DNA of 64,000 bases from Methanobacteriota archaeon (GTDB lineage Archaea > Thermoplasmatota > Poseidoniia > Poseidoniales > Thalassarchaeaceae), in the NCBI GenBank assembly GCA_016845365.1, contig JAERST010000013.1, forward strand, positions 140,714 to 204,713. Reading direction: 5' to 3'. The notes beneath the pieces were generated by a model. It saw only the letters and a list, made by a program, of their open reading frames with translations. It ran no database searches and had not been told where the DNA came from. Each line of letters begins with the position of its first letter. Positions within the stretch are counted from its first letter, which is position 1. Below are positions 34,068 to 42,607 of this stretch, piece by piece. The position numbers and the translations under genes were made by a program.

Positions 34068-34885
34068 GCGACCAAGTCAGAGTGGCGGTGCTTTCCGGCT
34101 TCGGAATCAATTGCGAGAGCGAGACGATGGCTGTATTCGAGATGGCGGGCGCGAGCGCGGACCGCGTCCATGTCAACCGCCTCGTCAACGGCGAAATGAG
34201 CCTCGATGATTACCACATCATGGCGGTTCCCGGCGGCTTCTCCTTCGGCGATCACCTCGGAAGCGGCCGACTAATGGGTAACCGTCTCCGCTTCGGCTTG
34301 CGCGAACAAGTCCGCCGATTTGTGCAAGCCAGCAAGCCGGTAATCGGAATCTGCAATGGCTTCCAAGTCCTCGTCAAGATGGGACTACTACCCGGCGATA
34401 ACGAGGTCAGCCTAACCCAGACGGCATCCCTCGCACTCAACGATAGCGGGCACTACGAAAACCGCTGGGCGACCCTCGAATTCGACCAACGCAGCCCCTG
34501 TATCTGGACAAAGGGGCTAACCCGCATGCGAGTCCCAGTACGACACGGAGAAGGCAAATTCGTCACCGCAGACCGCGCACTCCTCGACGATTGGGCAGAA
34601 TCTGGCCAACTCGTCGTCCGCTACGTTGACCCCACAACCGATTACCCAAGCGCCAGCGATGAAGTCCTCCCCTACCCGATTTCACCGAACCAAAGCTGGC
34701 GCAATATCGCAGGAGTCTGCGACCCCTCTGGCCTCGTCTTTGGGCTGATGCCGCACCCCGAGGCAAACCACTCGACTTGGCTTGGCGCGACTTGGACGAG
34801 GGACGTAGAACAGGGTGAGCATGGCGAGGGCGAGGGCATGGTCATCTTCCGCAACGCAGTCGAATACGCACGAGCAAACCTCTGA
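34064..34885 (+). CDS. purQ: Phosphoribosylformylglycinamidine synthase glutaminase subunit
   Basis: Class I glutamine amidotransferase that feeds ammonia to PurL. The 273-residue protein has VAVLSGFGINCESE at the start, the oxyanion loop VPGGFSFGDHLGSGRLM, the nucleophile Cys in VIGICNGFQVLVKMGLL near residue 103 and the His/Glu pair in LMPHPEANHSTWLG near 230. RVPVRHGEGKF is also typical. The ATGA overlap with purL signals coupled translation and near-equal amounts of both subunits. Confidence 0.95.
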   Translation: MSDQVRVAVLSGFGINCESETMAVFEMAGASADRVHVNRLVNGEMSLDDYHIMAVPGGFSFGDHLGSGRLMGNRLRFGLREQVRRFVQASKPVIGICNGFQVLVKMGLLPGDNEVSLTQTASLALNDSGHYENRWATLEFDQRSPCIWTKGLTRMRVPVRHGEGKFVTADRALLDDWAESGQLVVRYVDPTTDYPSASDEVLPYPISPNQSWRNIAGVCDPSGLVFGLMPHPEANHSTWLGATWTRDVEQGEHGEGEGMVIFRNAVEYARANL

Positions 34886-34917
34886 TTCAGTGCCGGACCA
34901 GCGCCGACCTCAACTGA

Positions 34918-35550
34918 TTATTGCCTGTGACCATCGAGTTTCGACATCGGCAGCAGATGCTCGCTCTCGCCGATGTCGTCCTGAAATGGGCTATGCCTCT
35001 CGAAGTGTATCATCGAATGCAGAATGGTGCCGGTCAGAATCCGATGTCGAGCATTTTCTGTATCGATGCGCTTCCTCGTAGTCTTCTCAATCGTGGCGAT
35101 TTCCGTAGTCAGTGCATCCAGATCATCCACGTTCTCCCACACTATCAGCGAGTAGATGGTCTCGAGCGCGTGAAACTCCTCCATCACGATGTCAGTGTAG
35201 ACTGCGCTCGTTCTCGCAACCCTCAACACCACCAGCGTGACCACCAAAGCGCACACGCCGGCGACGCCCAGAGAGAAACCACTCCACCCGAGAAGGGACT
35301 CGACACCACCTGTGCCGATGACGAAAGCGACCAGCAGGAAGGCCCCCATCTGCACAACCTGCGTCCGCGTGGATGACAACTCGTTATTCGCGGCCAGAGC
35401 CACATCCATCTTCATCCGGACGTATCCGAGGATTCGGTCGACACGCCGCGCGTGAAGAATCTCCTCAGCGGTGCCCAGAGTCTTCTCCCGAACCTCGGCA
35501 GCGCTTCCCTCAGGCATGCTCTCAACCACCTTCAGCAAGGCCTCTCCCAT
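34918..35550 (-). CDS. Two-TM protein, unknown function
   Basis: The 210-residue protein begins with a helical region (MGEALLKVVESMPEGSAAEV). Two adjacent membrane helices follow near residues 75-125 (VVQMGAFLLVAFVIGTGGV and FSLGVAGVCALVVTLVVL), then a helical cytosolic tail with EFHALETIYSLIVWENVDDL. The frame is open to 35601, but that part overlaps the divergent RluA gene, so the ATG at 35550 is preferred. No family was recognised. Confidence 0.6.
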   Translation of the reverse strand: MGEALLKVVESMPEGSAAEVREKTLGTAEEILHARRVDRILGYVRMKMDVALAANNELSSTRTQVVQMGAFLLVAFVIGTGGVESLLGWSGFSLGVAGVCALVVTLVVLRVARTSAVYTDIVMEEFHALETIYSLIVWENVDDLDALTTEIATIEKTTRKRIDTENARHRILTGTILHSMIHFERHSPFQDDIGESEHLLPMSKLDGHRQ

Positions 35551-35599
35551 TCTATGTTCTGTCGAGAAAGGCTGAATGATGCCGACCGGTGGCCTCTGC

Positions 35600-36496
35600 A
35601 TGGCCGACCCGCGTCACAGAGTCGAGAAGGCGGCTAAGCTGCTCGACGTGCTGCAGACTATGCATCCGTCGGCCAAGCGTAATTCACTCAGGCGTATGGT
35701 CGATCATGGCCGAGTCAGGGTCGATGGTGAGAAGGCGACGCGAGCCAATATCGAAGTCACGGCAGGGTCGCTGGTCGAAGTACTCTCACGCGCCGATGGC
35801 GACAAACCGCTAACGACTCCAAAGGGCGAAATTCCCGAGCCAGAGGTACTGTATTCCGACGAGGAAGTCATCCTCGTCGACAAACCCGCTGGGCTTCTTT
35901 CTATAGCCACTGACCGCGGTGAAGCTGACACGATGTTTGACCGAACTGCGAAGTGGGCTTGGGAGAACGGTCGAACCCGCGCATTATTGGTTCACAGGCT
36001 CGACCGAGAGACATCTGGATGCATGATTTTCGCGCGCTCGCCAGAGACGCGCGACTACTTACAATCTCAATTCAAAGACCGCTCGGTTGAGCGCATCTAC
36101 CACGCGGTCGTCCACCGCGAACCAGAGGAGAATCAAGGCACTGTGAGCCTACGCATCAACGAGACGAAGGATAAGCGCGTCCGACTCGTCGAACCAGGTC
36201 GCCGCGGAGGACGCGAAGCCATCACTCACTGGTGGAAGGAGAAAGTCGGTCCGGTGCACAGCCTAATCCGTATCAAAATCGACACAGGCCGACGCGCCCA
36301 AATCCGCCTGCACATGACCCATCTCGGCTGCCCTGTCGCTGGCGATACTCGCCACGGATTTGGCAAAGCCAGCGTCAACCGACTCTGCCTGCATGCGACC
36401 TCACTCAGTTTCGACCACCTTGACGGCGAGCGAATGACTATCGGCACCGAGATTCCTAGCCAATTGCTCGCCGAACTAAACCGCCGCCTCGGATGA
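35600..36496 (+). CDS. RluA-family RNA pseudouridine synthase
   Basis: Isomerises uridine in rRNA or tRNA. The 298-residue protein has an N-terminal S4-like RNA-binding segment (RRMVDHGRVRVDGEKATRAN). The catalytic domain has the active-site Asp in LLVHRLDRETSGCMIFARS near residue 138. It also has VLYSDEEVILVDKPAGLL, KDRSVERIYHAVVHR and RAQIRLHMTHLGCPVAGD (RluA motif III). The target site cannot be inferred. An 8-residue longer frame begins at 35576. The stop overlaps the next gene by 4 nt (ATGA). Confidence 0.9.
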   Translation: MADPRHRVEKAAKLLDVLQTMHPSAKRNSLRRMVDHGRVRVDGEKATRANIEVTAGSLVEVLSRADGDKPLTTPKGEIPEPEVLYSDEEVILVDKPAGLLSIATDRGEADTMFDRTAKWAWENGRTRALLVHRLDRETSGCMIFARSPETRDYLQSQFKDRSVERIYHAVVHREPEENQGTVSLRINETKDKRVRLVEPGRRGGREAITHWWKEKVGPVHSLIRIKIDTGRRAQIRLHMTHLGCPVAGDTRHGFGKASVNRLCLHATSLSFDHLDGERMTIGTEIPSQLLAELNRRLG

Positions 36497-37236
36497 GGCG
36501 GCAACCTAATGCCAACCACCATAATGGCAAAATCGTGGAAGAATCGAACCATCCTCCTGCACCTTCGCCCCTCAACAAGTCGTGGGGGAAGATGACGCAT
36601 CAGGAGAGGCAGGCGTATCCCGTACCCGATGACCGTGAGGACCTGAGCCAAAAGGCGGGCTTATTCGGATTGGTCGGAATCGCTTGGTTAGGCATGGCGT
36701 TTGGAACTTGGAAACTCATTTTCCTCAACACGATTTGGATCGGAAAATGCGCTTACTGCATGGATGCCGACGGCTCGATTTGGTGGGGATTATTGACTCC
36801 AGTAGCGAATTTTGGAGCTTTTTTCCCGGCGATGTTGGCAATTCTATATTGGTGGTGGAGTGAGAATCCAACTCCTCAATGGCGTAGGAGTGAGATGTTT
36901 GGATGGTTATTCGCAGCCACGCTATTCGCTCCATTTTGGTTCATGCTTTCTTGGATAGCATTCGACCTCCACACGTGGGTGGAGGGAGTTCTGCACATCT
37001 CAAACAATTACCAATTCGAGGACCCGAATATCTACTGGACCTTTGCTTGGATAGCCATTCCAGCGGTCGGTGGTCTCGCGATTCTCCCGCTATATTTCTC
37101 TTGGAAAGCCCTCCTTTACGGCCTGCAACCCGCCCCTCCATTGGCCGATATCCAAGCCCCCGAAGAAGGCGCAAAAGGCGGGGAAGAAGAGAGCGGTCAA
37201 ACCACAGAGGAAGAGCCAGAGAAATGGTGGGAATGA
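36493..37236 (+). CDS. Four-TM protein, unknown function
   Basis: Of 247 residues; a polar N-terminal tail of about 50 residues is followed by four hydrophobic segments: FGLVGIAWLGMAFGTWKLIF, WGLLTPVANFGAFFPAMLAI, GWLFAATLFAPFWFMLSWI and WTFAWIAIPAVGGLAILPLY. A CxxC pair (GKCAYCMDADG) lies in the loop between the first two. The acidic C-terminal tail ends EEEPEKWWE. The start ATG overlaps the RluA stop, which suggests coupled expression. I do not recognise a family. Confidence 0.65.
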   Translation: MRRQPNANHHNGKIVEESNHPPAPSPLNKSWGKMTHQERQAYPVPDDREDLSQKAGLFGLVGIAWLGMAFGTWKLIFLNTIWIGKCAYCMDADGSIWWGLLTPVANFGAFFPAMLAILYWWWSENPTPQWRRSEMFGWLFAATLFAPFWFMLSWIAFDLHTWVEGVLHISNNYQFEDPNIYWTFAWIAIPAVGGLAILPLYFSWKALLYGLQPAPPLADIQAPEEGAKGGEEESGQTTEEEPEKWWE

Positions 37237-37249
37237 TTTCCCGCCAGCC

Positions 37250-38773
37250 TCATTCCTCTTCCGTGTCAAGATCTCTCGATGGCATATAGCGGAAGACTAG
37301 GATTGCATTGGTCAGCGCAATTACAGCAGCAACCCACGCGCTGGCAACCATACCATCGACGAAGGCAAGTCGAGCCGAATCGATGAGCTGCGCTCCAAGC
37401 ATATTGCCCTCCGAAAGCAGATCACCTCCAATCCGCATGGCTGCAGGAAACGACTCAACAACCACACTCTCGAATTGTTCCAGCCCCTCTGGGACCGTCA
37501 TACTGCGCTGGTAATATTCGTTGAGAACTGAGCCTCCAATGGCTATTCCGAGAGCGCCACCAACCTCGCGACTAGCATCATTTGTGGCGCTTCCCACACC
37601 TGCCTTATCAGTCGGAATCGAGTCCATGACGAGCGTGGTCGAAGGAGCCATCGTCAATCCCATTCCGAACCCGAGCAGGGCGAAGATCAGAGCCAAGCGA
37701 GGGTACGAAGTGTCGATGGTGACCGTAGTGAAAACCAACATCCCAAGAGTGACCAATGTCAAGCCGGTGGCAACCACACGATTGCTACCAAAGCGCGCGG
37801 CAAGTCTGTCAGAATTAGCCGCCGCCGGCATCAATCCAAGTGGTAGAGGCAAAAATCTCACAGCCGCCTCAAGCGCCGAATGCCCACGCACGAGTTGGAA
37901 ATGAAGCATCTGAGTGAACATGAATGAGAACATCACGAAGAAGGCGAGCATAATCGCGATTAGCCCCATCGAAAAGCCCGCGGAACGGAAGAATTCGATG
38001 GGCAACATTGGATGCTCAACACGACGTTCCCAACGAACGAAAACAACGGTTAGCAAGGCCCCCAAAACCCCAACGCCGACGATTTCACTAGAAGTCCAAC
38101 CAAGGCTCGGCCCCTCTATAATCGCATAGAGAATCGACCCCAATGCACCGATAGAAAGCACAGCCCCGATAGGGTCGAGCGGACGCTCTTGCTCATCCTT
38201 TGAGCGCGGCACCAAAAATAACCCAAGCAAGAGAGCAAGAGCGATGATTGGGACATTGATCCAGAAGACCATCTGCCAATCATAATTCTCCACTGCCCAG
38301 CCACCGACCAGAAGTCCGAGAGGGGCACCAATTCCAGCCATCGCAGCCCAGATTCCAACCGCCTTCCCACGCTCCTCTAGCGGGAAAACCACAACCACAA
38401 CCGAGAGAGTGGCTGGCATTACCAGCGCTGCGCCAATCCCCATTACCGCGCGCGCGGCAATAACTTCGCCAGAGGTTGAGGCATACATCGCAGTCAAAGC
38501 AGAGGCGGTCGCAACCAAAATCAGGCCAATTTGCAAGGCCCCTTTGCGACCGAACCTATCGCCAAGAGCCCCCATGGTGAGTAATAATCCCCCAAAGACG
38601 AGCGCGTAGGCATCGAGTATCCACTGTAGTTCGGAGTTGTCTGCTGAGAGATCTTTCGAGAGTTCGGGGAGTGCGACGTTCAGCGTAACATTGTTCAACA
38701 TCACGATTACGAGACTCATACTCATGACGCCGAGAATCGCCCAGCGGCGGCGGTGAACGGTCTCAGCATCCAT
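37250..38773 (-). CDS. MFS drug:proton antiporter, DHA2 (EmrB/QacA-type)
   Basis: Membrane efflux pump of 507 residues with about 14 membrane helices. The N-terminal helix MSMSLVIVMLNNVTLNVALP and the WILDAYALVFGGLLLTMGAL segment precede motif A, LGDRFGRKGAL. Motif C-like GIGAPLGLLVGGWAVE and the late GMGLTMAPSTTLVMDSIP also match the EmrB/QacA family. Substrates may be drugs, dyes or lipophilic metabolites. It starts 5 nt after the DUF899-like gene and is probably in the same transcript. Confidence 0.9.
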   Translation of the reverse strand: MDAETVHRRRWAILGVMSMSLVIVMLNNVTLNVALPELSKDLSADNSELQWILDAYALVFGGLLLTMGALGDRFGRKGALQIGLILVATASALTAMYASTSGEVIAARAVMGIGAALVMPATLSVVVVVFPLEERGKAVGIWAAMAGIGAPLGLLVGGWAVENYDWQMVFWINVPIIALALLLGLFLVPRSKDEQERPLDPIGAVLSIGALGSILYAIIEGPSLGWTSSEIVGVGVLGALLTVVFVRWERRVEHPMLPIEFFRSAGFSMGLIAIMLAFFVMFSFMFTQMLHFQLVRGHSALEAAVRFLPLPLGLMPAAANSDRLAARFGSNRVVATGLTLVTLGMLVFTTVTIDTSYPRLALIFALLGFGMGLTMAPSTTLVMDSIPTDKAGVGSATNDASREVGGALGIAIGGSVLNEYYQRSMTVPEGLEQFESVVVESFPAAMRIGGDLLSEGNMLGAQLIDSARLAFVDGMVASAWVAAVIALTNAILVFRYMPSRDLDTEEE

Positions 38774-38778
38774 CGAAA

Positions 38779-39378
38779 TCAGTCGACGACGTTCTTCCCA
38801 CCATCATCTAATTTCTGCGGGCGCGACCAGTAATTGTACTGCGGAAACCAGTCTTGATCGGTGCGCCCGGCAAGCGATAGGAAGTGCCAGATTGAGCAGA
38901 AAGCGTCTCCCGGCCCGAAGACGGCGTTATTCTTCTTTCGAATCGAGTCGCCATCCTTGACGTAATACGAAACCCCCGGATAATTTCCTTCTCCTCCAAC
39001 CACACTTTGCTCTTGGGCATAGGCTCCTCCGGCGTGCGAGGCTAGGCGGAATCGCCAGCCTCGCTCGTTTGCGAAACGGCGTTGGGTTTCGGGGTCATCT
39101 TTGGAGACGAGCACCACTGAAAATTCGTTTTCGAGGTGCGGCAAGAAGGCGTTGACTCCGTCCGCCCATAGGGTGCAATATCGGCAACCTTGACCCATAT
39201 TGTGGATGAGGTAGAGTCCTTCCTTTTCGCCGAACATTTCTGAGAGGCGAACAGTTCCTTCGATAGTTTGGAATTCGTAATCTGGAACTACTTCTCCCTC
39301 GTGAGCGATTCGCAACGCCTCGAGCTCTTTCACGAGGTCGTACAATTCCTTCTCTTTGGCACGAATGGCGGCGTCCAT
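38779..39378 (-). CDS. DUF899-like thioredoxin-fold protein
   Basis: The 199-residue protein opens with a helix (RAKEKELYDLVKELEALR). A thioredoxin-like core follows, with VPDYEFQTIEGTVRLSEMF, IHNMGQGCRYCTLWADGVNA (CxxC-like CRYC), VVLVSKDDPE and YPGVSYYVKDGDSI. This layout matches the DUF899 family, whose members are suspected redox or dithiol proteins. It lies directly upstream of an MFS exporter on the same strand, which could mean a shared stress response. No signal peptide is seen. Confidence 0.7.
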   Translation of the reverse strand: MDAAIRAKEKELYDLVKELEALRIAHEGEVVPDYEFQTIEGTVRLSEMFGEKEGLYLIHNMGQGCRYCTLWADGVNAFLPHLENEFSVVLVSKDDPETQRRFANERGWRFRLASHAGGAYAQEQSVVGGEGNYPGVSYYVKDGDSIRKKNNAVFGPGDAFCSIWHFLSLAGRTDQDWFPQYNYWSRPQKLDDGGKNVVD

Positions 39379-39540
39379 AAACTCTGGAAACTAGACGGAC
39401 TTTTCATTCAATCTTCAGCGAAGTCTGCGAATAAATCGGCTTTTTGATTAAACAACCGAGGTTTTTTTTTCATCCTCCCGAATCTCCATTTTTTGCCATC
39501 AACCATACTATTGATATGCCCTCCCGCCCCGTCCCGAAAT

Positions 39541-40083
39541 ATGGCATGGACAGCAAATCAGATTTGGCGATGGACTCACATATCCTTCGCAACGTTATGG
39601 TTGTCCGAACTTCTGTTCGGGGCAGTAGGGAGTTTACTTGAGGCCCTCTTTGGTTCTTCGTTGCTCGAAAGAGAGGTCTTGGGACTCCCCTTTGACGACG
39701 GATTGTTCCTTCTGCTCTTGCTTCCCGTGACAATAACGGGTTTTGCCAAGTGGCCACTCTATCCTTGGTACAAGAAAAGGCAGAGCAAATCGGGTGGCAA
39801 ATTCAAATTCATTGGACCATGGAATGGCAACCAAATTTGGCGATGGATCCACATTGGTACTGGTTCATTGTGGATTCTGCTTTTAGGAGACGGTTTATTC
39901 CTCGATGGCCTGATTTTTGGCGATGAAGAAGAAGAATCACTTTTGCTGACGATCACGTTCTTGATTGCCTTCTTCGGCACAATAATCTCTGGTTTGGCCA
40001 AATGGCCAATTTACCCTTGGTACAAGAAGCGGAAGAACCGCAAGGCACGGGCTGCTAAAGCGGCAGCTGGCGAAGAAGAATGA
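39541..40083 (+). CDS. Small membrane protein made of two homologous halves
   Basis: The 180-residue protein is built from a tandem internal duplication. Half one runs from ANQIWRWTHISFATLWLSEL to GFAKWPLYPWYKKRQSK. Half two runs from GNQIWRWIHIGTGSLWILLL to GLAKWPIYPWYKKRKNRK. Each half holds a conserved NQIWRWxHI entry, two hydrophobic segments around an acidic loop and an AKWPxYPWYKKR exit, so there are about four membrane helices. The conserved His and Trp residues recall heme- or quinone-site membrane proteins, but no such family is recognised. The ATG at 39541 removes an unlikely Pro/Cys leader. A TTGATATG box lies about 26 nt upstream. Confidence 0.7.
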   Translation: MAWTANQIWRWTHISFATLWLSELLFGAVGSLLEALFGSSLLEREVLGLPFDDGLFLLLLLPVTITGFAKWPLYPWYKKRQSKSGGKFKFIGPWNGNQIWRWIHIGTGSLWILLLGDGLFLDGLIFGDEEEESLLLTITFLIAFFGTIISGLAKWPIYPWYKKRKNRKARAAKAAAGEEE

Positions 40084-40192
40084 GACTCCTGATCCACATC
40101 GGTGACGGGGTCTAGAACTCGCAAATCATGCGAGCATTCACCATTCTGTAGAATCCGCAGGTTTGAGAGCAGTATACTCTCACGCCGCCTCA

Positions 40193-42049
40193 ATGAGGCG
40201 GCGCGCACACGGGGGGGTGGCGGCGAGTGCTCCGGGCTCAGCGAGTACCCTGCGCCGCCCAACAAGTGCCATCGGCGCAGTTGCGATGCTGCTCGCGATG
40301 AGCCTCTCAGGATGCATTTTCTGGGCTGATGAAGCCCCGATAGAGCCCGAGCCAGAGAGCCCATACCCTTCGATTTGGGACCGCCACACCCTCGATTGGC
40401 AAACCAATGACACGATGTCGTACTTGCTCGAACCCGGCCCACTGCACGCCCTCGAAGTGCAAGAGGCATTCATCGAGGTGGACACCAGTGACGTCTGGGA
40501 AACAGGACCCTCCCAATCCACAGTCCACCTCTCCTATTGGCTACCCAACAATACTCTCGATGGCGAACAAGTTCCGGTAATCGCCATCATCAGTCCGTAC
40601 TACGACTACGGGCCACAAGGCGCTGAATCAACCCCGACCAACGTAGTCAGCGCCGGCCGTGGCGAATTCATCTTCCGAAATTTCGTTCCCCACGGCTACG
40701 CCCTCGCCCAAGTCGCAGTCTTCGGCACAGAACATTCCAGCGGCTGCTTCGATTACCGAGGTGCCGGTGAGGGCTGGGGCATCCATCACGCAGTCGAGTG
40801 GCTCGGCAGCCAAGACTGGTCAAACGGCAATGTCGGACTCTACGGCAAGTCCTACGAAGGCGCGACTCAGTGGGAGGCAGCCGCGCAAGCCAGTGAATAT
40901 CTGAAAACAATCGTGCCGATTTCCGGCACGACGGCGCTGCACCCATTACTCTACAAAAATGGCAGCGCAGAGGCGAGAAGTCAAGTCATGCACATGAATT
41001 ATTTCTCGAGCACAGTCGATTATAACGAGGACGATTTAGACAATGTTTGCCCGGATATCGCAGAGGGTTTGTTTGCGGGGCCGGTGACGTATATCGGGGG
41101 TGAGATGGACCCGTATATGCAGAATTATTACGATGAGCGGAGCCACATTGACAAGGCCTTCGGCAAGTGGAACGGCAGCATCTACTGGGTGCAAGGAATG
41201 CAGGACTGGAACGTCGACCCACACCAGGTCTTCGGCGGACCGGCAGGCGTAAATTGGTACCAAGATTACATCGATGCTGGATATGATGTGAGGGGAATTC
41301 TTGGTCAGTGGGGGCACCACTATCCTGACCAAGTTTCGAGCCACGATGGCATTGGTAGTGGTAATGGCCTCGAGGCTCGCCACAATATGACGCGCTGGGA
41401 TTGGGCGCAGGATCTGTTCGAGTGGTTCGAATATTATCTCAAGGGCGTTGGCCCGAAGCCGGATTTGACTGCGCAGATTCAACGCTCTGATGGTGAGTGG
41501 AGAATCGAGGAGACTTGGCCTCCATTCGACTTGAATTGGACTGATATTTCTCTTGGTGTTTGTACCAATCAAGGCAATTCATGGGTTGGCGGCGCGCCTG
41601 TTGTCGGCGGGGTTAGCGAGGTTATTGTCGAGTGCCCCGCCTTCGAGATGGACGTGCATATCGCTGGTCTTGTGAGGTTGCACATGGCGGCTACCGCGGT
41701 GTATGATGGCGGGCAGGTTTTCGTCGAGATGCAGGATTCTGTTACTGGCGTTCGAATTGGTCATGCGACGATGGATATTCGCTATCATTCGGGTGGCAAT
41801 GAGCCGACGGGCGTCATTCCGGGGCAGACTGTGACGATGATGATGGAATTCCAGGGGATTGACCATCTTATTCCGGCAGGTAATGGAATCAAGCTGGTGA
41901 TGACGACTTCCGGCAAGGATTACCTCGCGCCTGCGTGCGGGGCTGCATGCCCTGTTCACGTGCATATTACCGATGATAGCACGCTGTCTTTGCCGCTGAT
42001 TGAGCGGGATGGCTCGAACGTTTTGATTACTCATCAGCGCGAGGGTTGA
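40193..42049 (+). CDS. Secreted X-Pro dipeptidyl-peptidase/CocE-like hydrolase lipoprotein
   Basis: The 618-residue alpha/beta hydrolase has a basic leader and lipobox LAMSLSGC near residue 36. The catalytic core has YALAQVAVFGTEHSSGCFDY, the nucleophile loop NVGLYGKSYEGATQWEAAA (GxSYxG), IVPISGTTALHPLL, and a C-terminal jelly-roll region near FLEMDVHIAGLVRLHMAATA. This is the S15/CocE-NonD family of peptidases and esterases. Anchoring outside the cell suits degradation of peptides or esters. Start options are ATG 40193 or 40163. A hairpin follows the stop. Confidence 0.85.
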   Translation: MRRRAHGGVAASAPGSASTLRRPTSAIGAVAMLLAMSLSGCIFWADEAPIEPEPESPYPSIWDRHTLDWQTNDTMSYLLEPGPLHALEVQEAFIEVDTSDVWETGPSQSTVHLSYWLPNNTLDGEQVPVIAIISPYYDYGPQGAESTPTNVVSAGRGEFIFRNFVPHGYALAQVAVFGTEHSSGCFDYRGAGEGWGIHHAVEWLGSQDWSNGNVGLYGKSYEGATQWEAAAQASEYLKTIVPISGTTALHPLLYKNGSAEARSQVMHMNYFSSTVDYNEDDLDNVCPDIAEGLFAGPVTYIGGEMDPYMQNYYDERSHIDKAFGKWNGSIYWVQGMQDWNVDPHQVFGGPAGVNWYQDYIDAGYDVRGILGQWGHHYPDQVSSHDGIGSGNGLEARHNMTRWDWAQDLFEWFEYYLKGVGPKPDLTAQIQRSDGEWRIEETWPPFDLNWTDISLGVCTNQGNSWVGGAPVVGGVSEVIVECPAFEMDVHIAGLVRLHMAATAVYDGGQVFVEMQDSVTGVRIGHATMDIRYHSGGNEPTGVIPGQTVTMMMEFQGIDHLIPAGNGIKLVMTTSGKDYLAPACGAACPVHVHITDDSTLSLPLIERDGSNVLITHQREG

Positions 42050-42051
42050 GG

Positions 42052-42075
42052 AGCAGATATTCGCGTATCTCTGCT
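42052..42075. terminator. Hairpin after the S15-like gene
   Basis: AGCAGA and TCTGCT pair with an inner TA/TA and a bulge, 2 nt after the stop codon. It could help end the transcript. Confidence 0.3.
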
Positions 42076-42107
42076 GATTTTGGTCAGATTCCAACATCGG
42101 TGCGTTG

Positions 42108-42566
42108 ATGCGCGAGGCCCCGCCTCGCGAGTTGATGATTGAGTTAGATTGGATTGCGATTCTTGCCGGCGCATTCGTATTATTCGTCGTGCCGGCGATA
42201 TGGTATGCGCCGCCCGTGATGGGTAATCGATGGATGGATTTGCTAGCAAAGCCCGAAGGCTACTGGGAAAGCCGACAGACGCCCGAGATTATGCGTACAG
42301 CCTTCCTCTCTTACGCTGTCGGTAGTCTAGTCACAGCCTTCGTTTTCTTTCACATCACAGCCGCCTCAACCACCTACTTCGAGGCGGCTGGATTCGCCGG
42401 CGGTGTCAGCGCCGGCTTCTGGCTCTGGCTCGGCTCGATGGCCACAGACGTCGGCATGTACGGCTTCGAGGGAAGGCCGTGGAAATTGTGGCCAATCGAC
42501 AAACTCGATCGCCTCGTAGCATGGACTCTATGCTGCGGTTTGATGGCCCATTTGGGCGGCATGTAA
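42108..42566 (+). CDS. DUF1761-like membrane protein
   Basis: The 152-residue protein has four hydrophobic segments: the first is WIAILAGAFVLFVVPAIWYA and the last two surround the FWLWLGSMATDVGMYGFEG region. The WYAPPVMGNRWMDLL motif after helix one matches the DUF1761 family, whose function is unknown. TTG at 42105 or ATG at 42135 are alternative starts. It is followed by the SGNH hydrolase gene 41 nt later. Confidence 0.65.
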   Translation: MREAPPRELMIELDWIAILAGAFVLFVVPAIWYAPPVMGNRWMDLLAKPEGYWESRQTPEIMRTAFLSYAVGSLVTAFVFFHITAASTTYFEAAGFAGGVSAGFWLWLGSMATDVGMYGFEGRPWKLWPIDKLDRLVAWTLCCGLMAHLGGM

Positions 42567-42607
42567 ACGGGATTCACGAGGCGAGCGAGCAACCGGCGGT
42601 TTCAATA

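Noticed and set aside
39462..39470. Run of nine T on the plus strand
   Set aside because: It resembles an archaeal terminator, but no plus-strand gene ends nearby; the adjacent upstream genes run the other way.
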